64,000 nt of DNA from Bacteroidota bacterium (GCA_003250355.1 QKGS01000089.1:1-64000), one strand, 5' to 3'; positions 17,520 through 26,967 are shown, numbered from the stretch's first letter. Notes: generated by a model from the letters alone, not told the origin. Numbers and translations: made by a program.

Positions 17520-17556
17520 CAAATATAAGTAAGGCTCTGTAATTTATTTATATTTG
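17520..17556. promoter_or_regulatory. divergent promoter region of gldB and the PorT-like gene
   Basis: TATATTTG occurs on the minus strand at 17527-17520, facing gldB, and on the plus strand at 17549-17556, facing the gene at 17594. Both match TAnnTTTG. Neither has a clear -33 element. Confidence 0.4.
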
Positions 17557-17593
17557 CCTCTTATTTAACTCTTGTTTTGTAAATATTATTATT

Positions 17594-18277
17594 ATGTCAG
17601 TAAGGAGAATGTTTTTATTGGGAGTGCTTATTTTAATTCAGCAATTAACCAACGCACAAGACAAAAAACTAAGAATGGGGTTAGGTTTTACTCCGCAAGT
17701 TAACTGGATTAAAACCGATGCTACCCATGCACAGGGAGCAGGCACAAATATGGGGTTCAATTTTGGTATTATCGCCGATTACTTTTTTGCAGAGCACTAC
17801 AGCCTTTCAACCGGAGTTGCCATAAACAATACAGGTGGTACTGTAAAATACAATAACCCTACGCCGTTAAACTTTAAAACCAGCCAAATGCCGGTTAGAA
17901 TTATTGCAGGCGATAAGGTTCGCTATAAACTCCAATATATTGATATACCGATAGCCTTTAAAATGGAAACAGGAAAAATAGGGTATTTCTCATACTATGG
18001 ATTATTTGGCGTAACTAATCATATACGTATTGGAGCCAAAGCCGACATAACTGCTGCTGCCGGCAATTACAGCGGAGTAGGATGTATGGATGAAACACGC
18101 TTTTTCAATATGGGCTACAATATTGGAGGTGGCGTTATTTGGTACTTTTCAAAAAGTGCCGGATTAACTGCCGGAGCTGTATACAACCATTGCTTTATTG
18201 ACGCCACTAAAAATGAAAACTTTAACGACAATGCATCATTGCGTAGTATTTTAATAAAACTTGGTATAATATTTTAG
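17594..18277 (+). CDS. outer-membrane beta-barrel protein, PorT-like family
   Basis: A 227-residue small outer-membrane barrel. The signal peptide ends at NAQ (residue 22). The rest shows barrel-like alternation with landmarks of the PorT/OMP_b-brl family: LGFTPQVNWIKTD, GIIADYFFAEHYSLSTGVAINN, LQYIDIPIAFKME, YYGLFGVTNHI and a closing SILIKLGIIF strand. PorT itself is a T9SS component in Porphyromonas, but this family is large and most members have unknown roles, so I do not call it porT. It starts 18 bases before nadE and probably shares its transcript. Confidence 0.78.
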   Translation: MSVRRMFLLGVLILIQQLTNAQDKKLRMGLGFTPQVNWIKTDATHAQGAGTNMGFNFGIIADYFFAEHYSLSTGVAINNTGGTVKYNNPTPLNFKTSQMPVRIIAGDKVRYKLQYIDIPIAFKMETGKIGYFSYYGLFGVTNHIRIGAKADITAAAGNYSGVGCMDETRFFNMGYNIGGGVIWYFSKSAGLTAGAVYNHCFIDATKNENFNDNASLRSILIKLGIIF

Positions 18278-18295
18278 AAAATTAGGTATTTAAAA

Positions 18296-19948
18296 ATGAA
18301 AATTGCTCTTGCTCAACTTAACTATATAGTTTCACATTTCGATTACAACAAGGGTCTCATAATTGATGCAATAAACAAAGCTAAGGCAAATAAAGCCGAC
18401 TTAATTGTATTCTCAGAAATGTCGGTTTGCGGCTATATGCCTCACGACCTTTTAGAACAACACGACTTTATAGTTCGTTGCCAAAATTACATAACCGAAA
18501 TAGCTCAACACTGTAACGGCATAGCTGCAATAGTTGGCGCACCTACAATAAATAAAAGTGCAAAGGGAAAAAAATTATTCAACTCTGCTTGTTTTATAAG
18601 CAATGGGAAGATTCAGGAAATAAGAAACAAAACACTTTTGCCTACCTACGATATTTTTGATGAATACAGATATTTTGAGCCTAACGATAAATTTGAAATA
18701 TTAGAGTACAATGGCACACGAATTGCGCTAACAATATGCGAAGACCTGTGGGATAAGCAGCCAATAGCCTATGTTCAGGCAAAAGGGCAGCTATACAAAA
18801 ACTCACCTATGGAGCAGCTCATAAAGCAAAAACCCGATATTATTATAAATATAGCAGCATCGCCGTTTTCATATAACCAAGGTAAAGTACGCAGGCAGGT
18901 ATTACGTGAAAATGCCATAAAATATAACCTTCCACTCATATATGTTAACCAAGTAGGGGGCAATACCGAGCTTATATTCGATGGCGATTCAAAAGCAATA
19001 AACAGTAAAGGTGAGGTTGTATGTCAATTACCGGTATTTGAATCCGATATACAAATAATAGATACTGCAAAACTTAACTCTACGACTCCAATACCGGCAG
19101 TAGATGAGGACAATTACATACCACGCATTCATAAAGCTCTAATAACAGGGATTAAAGATTATTTTACAAAAATGGGCTTCAAAACAGCTACACTCGGATT
19201 AAGCGGAGGTATAGACTCGGCTGTTGTGGTAGCTCTTGCTGCCGAGGCTTTAGGTGCTGAAAATGTACGGGTATTGCTTATGCCGTCGAAATATTCTTCA
19301 GACCATTCAGTGAACGACGCCGTTGAACTTGCCCAAAATTTAGGAATTAAGTACGATACTGTACCTATTCAACCCATTGTCGATAGTTTTGAATTATCGC
19401 TAACTAAGGTATTTGAAGGTATGGAACCCGATGTAACCGAAGAAAATATTCAGGCGCGAGTACGTGGAACTTTAATGATGGCTATGAGCAACAAATATAG
19501 AAACATACTTTTCAACACATCGAATAAGAGTGAAGCAGCAGTAGGTTACAGCACCATGTATGGCGACATGAACGGTGCTTTTTCTGTACTTGGCGATGTA
19601 TACAAAACCGATGTTTTTAAGCTTGCCAGGTATATAAACCGCAATGGTGAAATAATTCCTGAAAATTCAATTATAAAACCCCCATCGGCAGAGTTACGCC
19701 CCAACCAAAAAGACAGCGACTCACTACCCGATTACGATTTACTCGACGCTATACTATTTCAGTATATAGAACAAAAAATGAGCGAATCGGAAATAATTGA
19801 AATGGGGTACAATGAAGCTGTGGTTCGAAAAACACTGCGCTTGGTAAATATTAATGAATATAAACGTTTTCAAACTCCGCCAATATTACGAGTATCGTCA
19901 AAAGCATTTGGCTTTGGCCGGCGAATGCCTTTGGTTGCAAAATATTAA
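18296..19948 (+). CDS. nadE: glutamine-hydrolysing NAD+ synthase
   Basis: Last step of NAD synthesis: amidates nicotinic acid adenine dinucleotide with ATP and glutamine-derived ammonia. The 550-residue protein has two domains. Residues 1-260 are a nitrilase-like glutaminase with the triad in FSEMSVCGYMPHDLL (Glu), RNKTLLPTYDIFDEYRYF (Lys) and ALTICEDLWD (Cys). Residues 270-550 are the synthetase, with the ATP-binding loop LGLSGGIDSAVV and later NTSNKSEAAVGYSTMYGDM. Length is normal for the two-domain type. Proximity to gldB recalls the arrangement in other Bacteroidota. A clear terminator follows. Confidence 0.95.
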   Translation: MKIALAQLNYIVSHFDYNKGLIIDAINKAKANKADLIVFSEMSVCGYMPHDLLEQHDFIVRCQNYITEIAQHCNGIAAIVGAPTINKSAKGKKLFNSACFISNGKIQEIRNKTLLPTYDIFDEYRYFEPNDKFEILEYNGTRIALTICEDLWDKQPIAYVQAKGQLYKNSPMEQLIKQKPDIIINIAASPFSYNQGKVRRQVLRENAIKYNLPLIYVNQVGGNTELIFDGDSKAINSKGEVVCQLPVFESDIQIIDTAKLNSTTPIPAVDEDNYIPRIHKALITGIKDYFTKMGFKTATLGLSGGIDSAVVVALAAEALGAENVRVLLMPSKYSSDHSVNDAVELAQNLGIKYDTVPIQPIVDSFELSLTKVFEGMEPDVTEENIQARVRGTLMMAMSNKYRNILFNTSNKSEAAVGYSTMYGDMNGAFSVLGDVYKTDVFKLARYINRNGEIIPENSIIKPPSAELRPNQKDSDSLPDYDLLDAILFQYIEQKMSESEIIEMGYNEAVVRKTLRLVNINEYKRFQTPPILRVSSKAFGFGRRMPLVAKY

Positions 19949-19949
19949 A

Positions 19950-19979
19950 AAAAGGGTTGAGCCGCAGCTCAACCCTTTT
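19950..19979 (+). terminator. rho-independent terminator of nadE
   Basis: AAAAGGGTTGAGC pairs perfectly with GCTCAACCCTTTT around a four-base loop. It begins two bases after the nadE stop. With A-runs on the other side it may also serve the minus-strand lipoprotein gene ending at 20008. Confidence 0.88.
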
Positions 19980-20007
19980 CTCTGACATAAAAATATATTT
20001 ACCTCAA

Positions 20008-20493
20008 CTAATAAATCACATTTTCAAACACTCCGTGTTCTATTTGTATTATATCTAAAGGGTTATTTACAGAATGAACTGTTGCTCTGAAAGTCCCAAA
20101 AACCATCCCCTTATCTACTTTAGTAATTACAATAGTAGCCAACGAAGAAACATAATAATCATCACTATCTTCGAGTACAGTTTCGGCTTTCTTGTATACT
20201 ACCCCGCTAATATCACTCAAATCATATGTGCCCACAGTAGCACTCTCAACAGTAACAATAATCTGGCCTATTGCATCACTCTTCAAACCTGCTGTACCGA
20301 ATACAGAAAGCCTCCCATCTTTAACATTCCCAACCGGTAATTTAGCATCCCATTTTTTACCTGAAACTGTACATGTCATTGAAGGTATTCCAAGTGTATC
20401 CTCTATTTTCTCGGCAACTTTTTTGCATGATGTTGATAATAAAATTGCACCAACAGCTACAAATAAAACAGATAATCTTTTAAGTGTTTTCAT
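20008..20493 (-). CDS. small lipoprotein, DUF6252-like
   Basis: A 161-residue lipoprotein of unknown function. The signal peptide ends in LLSTSC with Cys23 as lipidation site, followed by KKVAEKIED. The mature part starts with a strand resembling the phylum's DUF6252-type proteins (MTCTVSGKKWDAKLP) and continues as short beta strands (IGQIIVTVES, VGTYDLSD, DKGMVFGTFRATVHS). Family assignment is tentative. It is the last gene of the minus-strand run and lies 47 bases after the FAH gene. Confidence 0.55.
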   Translation of the reverse strand: MKTLKRLSVLFVAVGAILLSTSCKKVAEKIEDTLGIPSMTCTVSGKKWDAKLPVGNVKDGRLSVFGTAGLKSDAIGQIIVTVESATVGTYDLSDISGVVYKKAETVLEDSDDYYVSSLATIVITKVDKGMVFGTFRATVHSVNNPLDIIQIEHGVFENVIY

Positions 20494-20540
20494 GATTAAA
20501 TATTTTTAGTTTATAATTTGATTCTTTTAAATATACTAAT

Positions 20541-21152
20541 TTATTTTATATCGACACTTAACAGCTCTTGGTCGCCAATATATGCCTTCAGGGCATCACC
20601 AATTTGAATATCGCCAACACCAACAGGAGTTCCGGTAAATATAATATCACCAATTTTTAAAGTAAAGAATTGCGACACATATGAAATTATCTTGTCTATT
20701 GAAAATATCATACTTCCCGAATTACCGGCTTGCACTATTTTACCATTTTGTTCCAAATGAAATACAATATTGTTTACCGGCGGCAAGTTCTCTTTTTTTA
20801 TAAATTTCCCAACAGGGGCAGAACCATCGAAAGCTTTCGATTTTTCCCAGGGCAACCCCTTTTTCATTAAATCATTTTGAATATCACGAGCTGTAAAATC
20901 AATACCTACACCTATTTCATCGTAATAGCGATGAGCAAATTTTTCTTCAATATATTTACCCAAACGGTTTATTTTCACAACCAGTTCTACTTCGTATTGT
21001 ACTTTCTTTGAAAACTCAGGGTAATAAAACGGTTGCTTTTTAGGTAATATTGAAGTCTCGGGCATAAGAAAAAATACAGGCTCTTCAGGAACAGCCAATC
21101 CCATTTCTACAACGTGCTCTTTATAATTAAGTCCAACAGCAATTATTTTCAC
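20541..21152 (-). CDS. fumarylacetoacetate hydrolase-family protein
   Basis: A 203-residue enzyme of the FAH superfamily, in the short group that includes acylpyruvate hydrolases and oxaloacetate tautomerases. These cleave or isomerise beta-keto acids with a divalent metal. The metal ligands are visible in VQYEVELVVKINRLGK (E-x-E) and in GIDFTARDIQ (Asp). FTGTPVGVGDIQIGD is the family's C-terminal signature. The exact substrate cannot be told. It is 21 bases after the exonuclease gene and probably in one transcript with it. Confidence 0.85.
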   Translation of the reverse strand: MKIIAVGLNYKEHVVEMGLAVPEEPVFFLMPETSILPKKQPFYYPEFSKKVQYEVELVVKINRLGKYIEEKFAHRYYDEIGVGIDFTARDIQNDLMKKGLPWEKSKAFDGSAPVGKFIKKENLPPVNNIVFHLEQNGKIVQAGNSGSMIFSIDKIISYVSQFFTLKIGDIIFTGTPVGVGDIQIGDALKAYIGDQELLSVDIK

Positions 21153-21173
21153 TTTAGTAGCATTTTGTTATAG

Positions 21174-21980
21174 TTATCCTTGCATAGCTCGGAGTTTAAT
21201 CTGCGTAAGCACCTTCTTTGTATAAAGCGGGAAATCGTTATTAAGCATCCACCCATAGTATCCGGGATCTTTTTCAAATACATCGGCAACCGCTCTCCCT
21301 TTGTATTTACCAAAATTGAACACCTCAACGTTTTTTTCATTCAAAACTATTCTACCTGCAAAATCAACATTCTTGGTATGCGATGAAAATTCAGACAAAG
21401 CCTCAATGCTATTCTCAATAGGCGTTGACTTATTGCCTTGCATATCTTCGTATTCGGCACCAATATAACGGTCGAGCTGAGCCTTAAGCACTTCATAAGT
21501 GGCACGGGTATCCACTTCGGCACTATGAGCCCCGTCAAGCTCTTTATCGCAATAAAATTTATAAGCCGCACTTAAAGTACGCTTCTCCATTTTATGAAAT
21601 ATTACCTGAACATCAATAAACTTTCGCTTTTTAAAATCAAAATCTATTCCTACACGCAACAGTTCTTCTGCCAGTAACGGAATATCGAATTTATTGGAAT
21701 TAAACCCTCCCAAATCGGCTCCTTCAATAACCTTAACAAACGATTTAGCATACTCTTTGAATGTAGGCATATCTTTTACATCGTCATCGGTGATTCCGTG
21801 TATTGCCTGTGCTTCGGCAGGTATAGGCATTTCAGGATTAATCCGCTGCGTTTTAACCTCTTCGCTGCCATCGGGTTTTACTTTTATATACGATATTTCT
21901 ACAATACGGTCTTTTACTATATCAATACCTGTAGTTTCCAAATCGAAAAACACAACAGGGTTCTTTAATTTTAAATCCAT
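21174..21980 (-). CDS. DnaQ-like 3'-5' exonuclease
   Basis: A 268-residue DEDDh exonuclease of the DNA polymerase III epsilon family. The catalytic acids and histidine are in VFFDLETTGI (D, E near 14-16), a middle SNKFDIPLLAEELL (Asp), and DGAHSAEVDTRATYEVL (His and Asp). Residues of about 215-268 (VFNFGKYKGRAVADVF, DPGYYGWMLNNDFPLYTKK) form a small DUF3820-type module, which I believe is normal in Bacteroidota versions. This is probably a repair or nucleic-acid-turnover exonuclease, not the replicative proofreading subunit. It follows the propeller gene at 22006 by 25 bases. Confidence 0.88.
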   Translation of the reverse strand: MDLKLKNPVVFFDLETTGIDIVKDRIVEISYIKVKPDGSEEVKTQRINPEMPIPAEAQAIHGITDDDVKDMPTFKEYAKSFVKVIEGADLGGFNSNKFDIPLLAEELLRVGIDFDFKKRKFIDVQVIFHKMEKRTLSAAYKFYCDKELDGAHSAEVDTRATYEVLKAQLDRYIGAEYEDMQGNKSTPIENSIEALSEFSSHTKNVDFAGRIVLNEKNVEVFNFGKYKGRAVADVFEKDPGYYGWMLNNDFPLYTKKVLTQIKLRAMQG

Positions 21981-22005
21981 TTATTTATAAATAAGTTTGC
22001 CAAAA

Positions 22006-23613
22006 TTATTGCTTAGGTGTAGTTATGTTCATTGTACTATCCGTAGTTGCCTGTTTTACAGGAGCAGGAGCCGGCTTTGGTTTAGTTTTTAAGAAAATAT
22101 TAAGATACTCCATTCTGTTTTCATCCGGAATATCGGGAACACTTATCTTCGAATCGTAAGATTCAATGTATTTCCCTGTAATTTTCAATTTGTAATTGCC
22201 GGGTTTTAATACAATATTCGATTTGCTCTTATCTTTCAAATAAGCATATGTACCGTAAAGGTCATCGTTTTTATATATCTCTATTAACAGCGATGGATCA
22301 TAATCTCCAAAATTGGCAGGAGCCTCTGCTGTACCTGTCTTAAAATTCAATACAAATACTTTGTCAAATGCTTCTTCTTTATTAAACACTATACGGTACA
22401 AATCATACCCTCCAAATCCTTCTTCTCGTATTGCAGCAACATAAGCATAGCGCTTATTGGCAGCAAAAGCAATGGTCTTATCATCGAAAACAGTATTAAT
22501 AGGATACTGCAAGTGTTCGGGTTGTGCAAACGATCTGTCGGGAGCTATAATTTTACTGCTGAATATATCAAATCCACCCATCGACTTTGGGCCATTTGAA
22601 CAGAAATAGAGCGTTTTACCATCGTGCGAGAGAACCGGATAGTCTTCATCATATTCAGTATTTACCGGAGCTCCTATATTCTGAGCTTCGCTCCACGAAC
22701 CATCGGGCAGTTTTTTACTGAAATATATATCCATTCCACCCATACCGCCATCGCGATAGCTCGAAAAGAAAAGTGTATCTCCATTAACTGTCTCTGTTGC
22801 TCCGTATTCTGCTTTAGGCGAGTTAATGTTTGGCCCTAAAAGATATTTGCCCTGAAAAGCTTTTCCTACCATTTCGGTATATATCAAATCTTCAAAACCG
22901 TCGTATCCCTGCAACTGTGCATATACTCTTTCGCCATCGAGCGAAATACCCGCAGAAAACTCATCTTCATATGAATTTGTTTGGGTTAGTGCCCGCCCCT
23001 TTTTGTGTTCCTCGTTTCTTTTCTGTGAGTAATACACATTATTATAATAGTAAAAATATGTTCTATCGTATTTCTGATTAGATGTATAAACTAACAAATC
23101 GCCATCTGTTGAACCAAACGGCAAATACTCATCCATATTGGTATTAATGTATTTATCTAAATTATGAAAGCTAATATCAATTGGCGACGCTGTATATTTT
23201 TTTGCATTATTTATATGTGCAAGCATAAGGTCACTTTCTGTCTTTTCTTCATCAATTTTAGTTTCCGATTTAAATTTTTCAATATGTTTTTTAGCTTCAT
23301 CAAACTTATGGTGATACAGGTATGCCTTAGCAATATCTTTATCGAAATAAGGCTCTGAAGAATGGGTTTCTTTAACTTTTTCAAGATGATAAAGCGCCTT
23401 AAACGGATTAACATTACAGTTTGCATAGCATACCCCCAAATGATAATGATACCCATAATTGCTGGTATCTTTACTCAGCAAATATTCAAAAATATCGGCT
23501 GCAACAATATAATTTTCCTGCTTAAAATGAAAATTTGCATCTTTCTCGGTTTTTTGAGCTGAAAGATTTACAATTACTGCAATAGTTGCAATTGTTGTTA
23601 AAAGTTTTTTCAT
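22006..23613 (-). CDS. TPR / PD40-propeller envelope protein (PorE-like, no OmpA domain)
   Basis: A 535-residue exported protein. The signal peptide ends near LSAQ. Residues 25-130 are TPR helices (ADIFEYLLSKDTSNYGYHYH, YHLGVCYANCNVNPFKALYHLE). Residues 170-410 are a propeller built of PD40 repeats (FSSYRDGGMGGMDIYFSKK, SHDGKTLYFCSNGPKSMGG, MGGFDIFSSK). Residues 430-510 form a small beta domain of the carboxypeptidase-regulatory type. The T9SS component PorE has this order plus a C-terminal OmpA peptidoglycan-binding domain; here the chain ends in a short Pro/Thr tail, so it cannot anchor that way. The gene at 23657 is a paralogue in tandem. Confidence 0.75.
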   Translation of the reverse strand: MKKLLTTIATIAVIVNLSAQKTEKDANFHFKQENYIVAADIFEYLLSKDTSNYGYHYHLGVCYANCNVNPFKALYHLEKVKETHSSEPYFDKDIAKAYLYHHKFDEAKKHIEKFKSETKIDEEKTESDLMLAHINNAKKYTASPIDISFHNLDKYINTNMDEYLPFGSTDGDLLVYTSNQKYDRTYFYYYNNVYYSQKRNEEHKKGRALTQTNSYEDEFSAGISLDGERVYAQLQGYDGFEDLIYTEMVGKAFQGKYLLGPNINSPKAEYGATETVNGDTLFFSSYRDGGMGGMDIYFSKKLPDGSWSEAQNIGAPVNTEYDEDYPVLSHDGKTLYFCSNGPKSMGGFDIFSSKIIAPDRSFAQPEHLQYPINTVFDDKTIAFAANKRYAYVAAIREEGFGGYDLYRIVFNKEEAFDKVFVLNFKTGTAEAPANFGDYDPSLLIEIYKNDDLYGTYAYLKDKSKSNIVLKPGNYKLKITGKYIESYDSKISVPDIPDENRMEYLNIFLKTKPKPAPAPVKQATTDSTMNITTPKQ

Positions 23614-23656
23614 TGGTGTTTGTTTTAAAATAGTTAATACCCGCTAATGTAGTGTA

Positions 23657-25228
23657 TTATTCTAAGTTGTTGAGCACAACCGTTTCGGTAAGAAATTCAT
23701 CCTCATTACTTACAGTAATTGATTTACTGAAACCTCCCGACTTGCCACTGAAGTTTACCTCAAGTTTATATGTTCCGGGGTAAATAGTGGCAAAGAATTG
23801 TCCTCCGTCCGACTGAACTTCGTATTGCGCATAAATATTACCATGCATATCGTATATAGTGGCATAAGCCATAAGAAAATCTTCGGAATATGGCACTTCT
23901 CCCCTGTTGGTTTTAACCAGTACTGTACCCATAAGAATTTTTGGTTGAATCTCTTCTGCTCCAAATTTAAGTTTATAAATATCGAGATTACCAATACCCT
24001 CTTTGCGATTATCGGCAATATAAGCCGTTTTGCCATCGGCCTCAAACGATATAGTTGTATTATCAAGAGGTGTATTTATAGGAAAACCAAGGTTACGCGG
24101 TGTAGACCAAACAGCCATATCGGTACTGTAATTTGAAACAAAAAAATCGTATCCTCCTATACCTGAGTGCCCTTGCGACGCAAAATACAATTTCTTGCTA
24201 TCGTCGCTTATATTCGGGAAATTTTCGTCGTATTCCGAATTTATTGTAGTTCCCATATTTTCAGGCTCGCTCCATAAACCCGATATTATATCTTTTTTCA
24301 TTATATACAAATCAAGACCACCACGACCACCCTTGCGGTCGCTTGAAAATATAAACGTATTACCATCGGCAGTAAAGCACCCTGCAGGTTCAAGACCTTC
24401 GGTATTTATATTTGGAATAGCTTCTGATGTTATATCTGTAAATTTTGTTTTATTTTTTGATATTATTTTTATATCGTGAGTTGAATAATCGCCATCTGCG
24501 TATATGGTTATTTTATCAGCCAATGGTGTTATGCCTGTTATTTCTTCATTATCGTAGGTATTTGTCGGCAATGAAATAGTCGACTCCCATTTGCCATCCT
24601 TTTTATTTATTGAAGAATAGAATACATTCGATATATAATCTTCAAAATCTTTCACATATGTCTTTCTCGAAGTAAAATACATACTTAATCCATCGGGCGA
24701 AATAAAAGGATTAAAGTCGTCGTAAGGGGTATTAATTGTGGTATCCAATAATTCAAAAGTAACATTTACCGGTTGGTTAATATACTCTAATGCATTATAA
24801 CACTTCGATATCAAACGGTCGGCTTCTAACAAGTATGCTTCATCAATCCCTATCATTTTAAATTCATACAAAGCTTCAACCGCTTCTGTAAAACGGTAAT
24901 TGTACATATAGGCTCGACCCAAATAATAAAAAGCCCTTACCGGAAAATTATTGTGACTTACTACGTATTCCAAATATGGTATCGCCTTAGCCTTATCAAC
25001 ATTAGTTTCTGTATAGCAAATACCTATTCTGTAATTTATATCAACATTTTGCTTGTCGGTTCGGTACATTATAAGATAGTTTTCAAGAGCAAACTCAAAA
25101 TCGTTATCCTGAAAACTGTTTTCCGCATATTTTTTAACAAGAATTGACGAAACATTATCGTCTTGCGAATACGATAACGTAGATATAATTAATAGTGCAA
25201 TACTTAAGATTTTCTTTGTAAAAGGCAT
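23657..25228 (-). CDS. TPR / PD40-propeller envelope protein, tandem paralogue
   Basis: A paralogue of the gene at 22006 with the same order of domains: signal peptide, TPR helices (DINYRIGICYTETNVDKA, FYYLGRAYMYNYRFTEAVEA), PD40 propeller (FSSDRKGGRGGLDLYIMKK, SDDSKKLYFASQGHSGIGG, IGGYDFFVSN) and a C-terminal beta module. It too lacks the OmpA domain of PorE. I start it at 25228 (MPFTKKILSIALLIISTLSYSQ), which gives a good signal peptide and 523 residues; an upstream in-frame ATG at 25393 would add 55 residues that do not look exported. The 43-base gap to the next gene suggests one transcript. Confidence 0.75.
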   Translation of the reverse strand: MPFTKKILSIALLIISTLSYSQDDNVSSILVKKYAENSFQDNDFEFALENYLIMYRTDKQNVDINYRIGICYTETNVDKAKAIPYLEYVVSHNNFPVRAFYYLGRAYMYNYRFTEAVEALYEFKMIGIDEAYLLEADRLISKCYNALEYINQPVNVTFELLDTTINTPYDDFNPFISPDGLSMYFTSRKTYVKDFEDYISNVFYSSINKKDGKWESTISLPTNTYDNEEITGITPLADKITIYADGDYSTHDIKIISKNKTKFTDITSEAIPNINTEGLEPAGCFTADGNTFIFSSDRKGGRGGLDLYIMKKDIISGLWSEPENMGTTINSEYDENFPNISDDSKKLYFASQGHSGIGGYDFFVSNYSTDMAVWSTPRNLGFPINTPLDNTTISFEADGKTAYIADNRKEGIGNLDIYKLKFGAEEIQPKILMGTVLVKTNRGEVPYSEDFLMAYATIYDMHGNIYAQYEVQSDGGQFFATIYPGTYKLEVNFSGKSGGFSKSITVSNEDEFLTETVVLNNLE

Positions 25229-25351
25229 TTGTAGATTCTTCGATAAAGTTTTTATGACCATAAATATAAGCAAATCATTGAAATATAAACAAATCAATTG
25301 GGCTGCGATTTGGTTTTGTGGGTAAAAACTCGTTACATAGAGAACATAAAA

Positions 25352-25391
25352 GCGCACGAGGGGTAAAAATGCAATACATACCCCCGTGCGC
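25352..25391 (-). terminator. rho-independent terminator of gltX
   Basis: On the minus strand GCGCACGGGGGTA pairs with TACCCCTCGTGCGC with a one-base bulge, followed by TTTT. It begins seven bases after the gltX stop, so gltX is separate from the propeller genes downstream. Confidence 0.72.
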
Positions 25392-25397
25392 AAAATA

Positions 25398-26921
25398 TTA
25401 TTTCAGCTTCAGCAAAGCTGTTTCTATTCTTTGCAAAGTTTCTTCTTTGCCAAGTAGTTCAATTATTTGAAAAAGGTCGGGTCCGGAGCCTCCTCCAACC
25501 AAACAAAGTCGGAGCGGATTCATAACTACACCAAAACCCAACTCATTTGCTTCTATGTATTTTGAAATGTCGGCTTTGGCATTTTCGGCATTAAAAGGTT
25601 CAACTTCTGCAAGTATATCCTTTATTTTGTTTATTAGTTCAGGAGTTTCTTCCTTCCAGCGTTTCTTTGCAATTTTATCGTCATATTCAGCAGGTGCTTC
25701 ATAAAAGAACCACGCCTGTTCCCAAATATCTTTAACAAATGAAGCTCTCTCTTTCACCAACTCTATTATTGTTTCTGTTTTTTCAGCATTGTACTTAATT
25801 CCTTTTGCATTTAGTATATCAGCAAAAGCAGGTAAAAGTTCATTTGCTGTTTTTTTAGCCAAATATTGTTGATTAAACCATTCTGCCTTTTTAGGGTCAA
25901 ACTTTGCTCCCGATTTTGTAACACGCTCAAGGCTAAATGCCTTTATAAGCTCTTCCATTGTGAATAGTTCCTGTTCTGTTCCCGGATTCCATCCCAATAG
26001 TGCAAGTAAATTCACAAAAGCCTCTGCAAAATATCCCTCCTCTCTGTATCCCGATGCAGTTTCGCCTTCGGGACTTTGCCAAAACAAAGGAAATACCGGA
26101 AATCCCATCTTATCGCCGTCACGCTTACTAAGTTTACCATTTCCTGTTGGCTTAAGCAACAATGACAAATGGGCAAATTGGGGCATTGTATCTTGCCAGC
26201 CAAATGCTCTGTAAATCAAAACATGAAGAGGCATAGAAGGCAACCACTCTTCGCCTCGTATTACGTGTGTTATTTCCATTAAATGGTCATCAACTACGTT
26301 AGCCAAATGGTAAGTTGGTAATCCGTCCGACTTAAACAAAACTTTATCGTCAAGGGTGTTTGTATTAACCTTCACAACACCTCTTACTATATCGGTCATT
26401 TCAATAATTTCATTAGCAGGCATTTTGAAACGAATAACATACGGTTCTCCCGATTGTATTTTATTCTGCGTTACTTCATCCGATAAAACTAATGAATTAT
26501 TGAGCGAGTTGCGACTGGCTGCATTGTATATAAAAGGTTCCTTATTTGCTTCGGCTTCTTTTCTAAGCTCGTCGAGCTCTTCGGGGGTATCAAAAGCATA
26601 ATACGCATTGCCACTATCTAACAACTGCTGCGCATACTTAATGTAAGTATCTTTTCGTTCCGACTGTTTATAAGGGCCATACTTACCCCCTTCAGCAACC
26701 CCTTCGTCAATTTTTATTCCACACCACGCAAGGCTTTCATTAATATATTTTTCCGCACCTTCAACAAAGCGGGTTTGGTCAGTATCTTCTATTCTAAGCA
26801 AAAAATCACCACCATGTTGCTTTGCAAACAAATAATTGTATAAAGCTGTTCTAACTCCACCCATATGTAAAGGCCCGGTAGGGCTTGGAGCAAAACGCGT
26901 ACGCACTTTTCTGTTGTTCAT
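25398..26921 (-). CDS. gltX: glutamate--tRNA ligase
   Basis: Charges tRNA with glutamate in the cytoplasm. It is a class I synthetase: the HIGH-type motif is in FAPSPTGPLHMGGVRTALYN and the KMSKS-type motif is KLSKRDGDK. A HxxEE-like IRGEEWLPSMPLH lies between them. I start at the ATG 26921 (MNNRKVRTRF, 507 residues): the longer open frame begins with TTG inside the -7 promoter box. Its length fits bacterial GluRS. A discriminating GluRS is implied by the presence of glnS at 31715. Own promoter and terminator. Confidence 0.95.
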   Translation of the reverse strand: MNNRKVRTRFAPSPTGPLHMGGVRTALYNYLFAKQHGGDFLLRIEDTDQTRFVEGAEKYINESLAWCGIKIDEGVAEGGKYGPYKQSERKDTYIKYAQQLLDSGNAYYAFDTPEELDELRKEAEANKEPFIYNAASRNSLNNSLVLSDEVTQNKIQSGEPYVIRFKMPANEIIEMTDIVRGVVKVNTNTLDDKVLFKSDGLPTYHLANVVDDHLMEITHVIRGEEWLPSMPLHVLIYRAFGWQDTMPQFAHLSLLLKPTGNGKLSKRDGDKMGFPVFPLFWQSPEGETASGYREEGYFAEAFVNLLALLGWNPGTEQELFTMEELIKAFSLERVTKSGAKFDPKKAEWFNQQYLAKKTANELLPAFADILNAKGIKYNAEKTETIIELVKERASFVKDIWEQAWFFYEAPAEYDDKIAKKRWKEETPELINKIKDILAEVEPFNAENAKADISKYIEANELGFGVVMNPLRLCLVGGGSGPDLFQIIELLGKEETLQRIETALLKLK

Positions 26922-26936
26922 TTTTATTTTTTTTTG

Positions 26937-26967
26937 CAAAGATAATTTTTAGCATACAAGGTGCAAA
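26937..26967 (-). promoter_or_regulatory. near-ideal promoter of gltX
   Basis: On the minus strand TTTG (26967-26964), 19 bases, then TATCTTTG (26944-26937). This is an excellent fit to the Bacteroidota pattern. The leader would be about ten bases. Confidence 0.7.

Noticed and set aside
20074-20509. Open frames on the plus strand opposite the 20.0 kb lipoprotein
   Set aside because: They are shadows of the minus-strand gene, which has a lipobox, a normal start and a coding pattern.
26356-26601. Plus-strand open frame inside gltX
   Set aside because: It lies wholly within a highly conserved tRNA synthetase gene on the other strand and has no recognisable domain.
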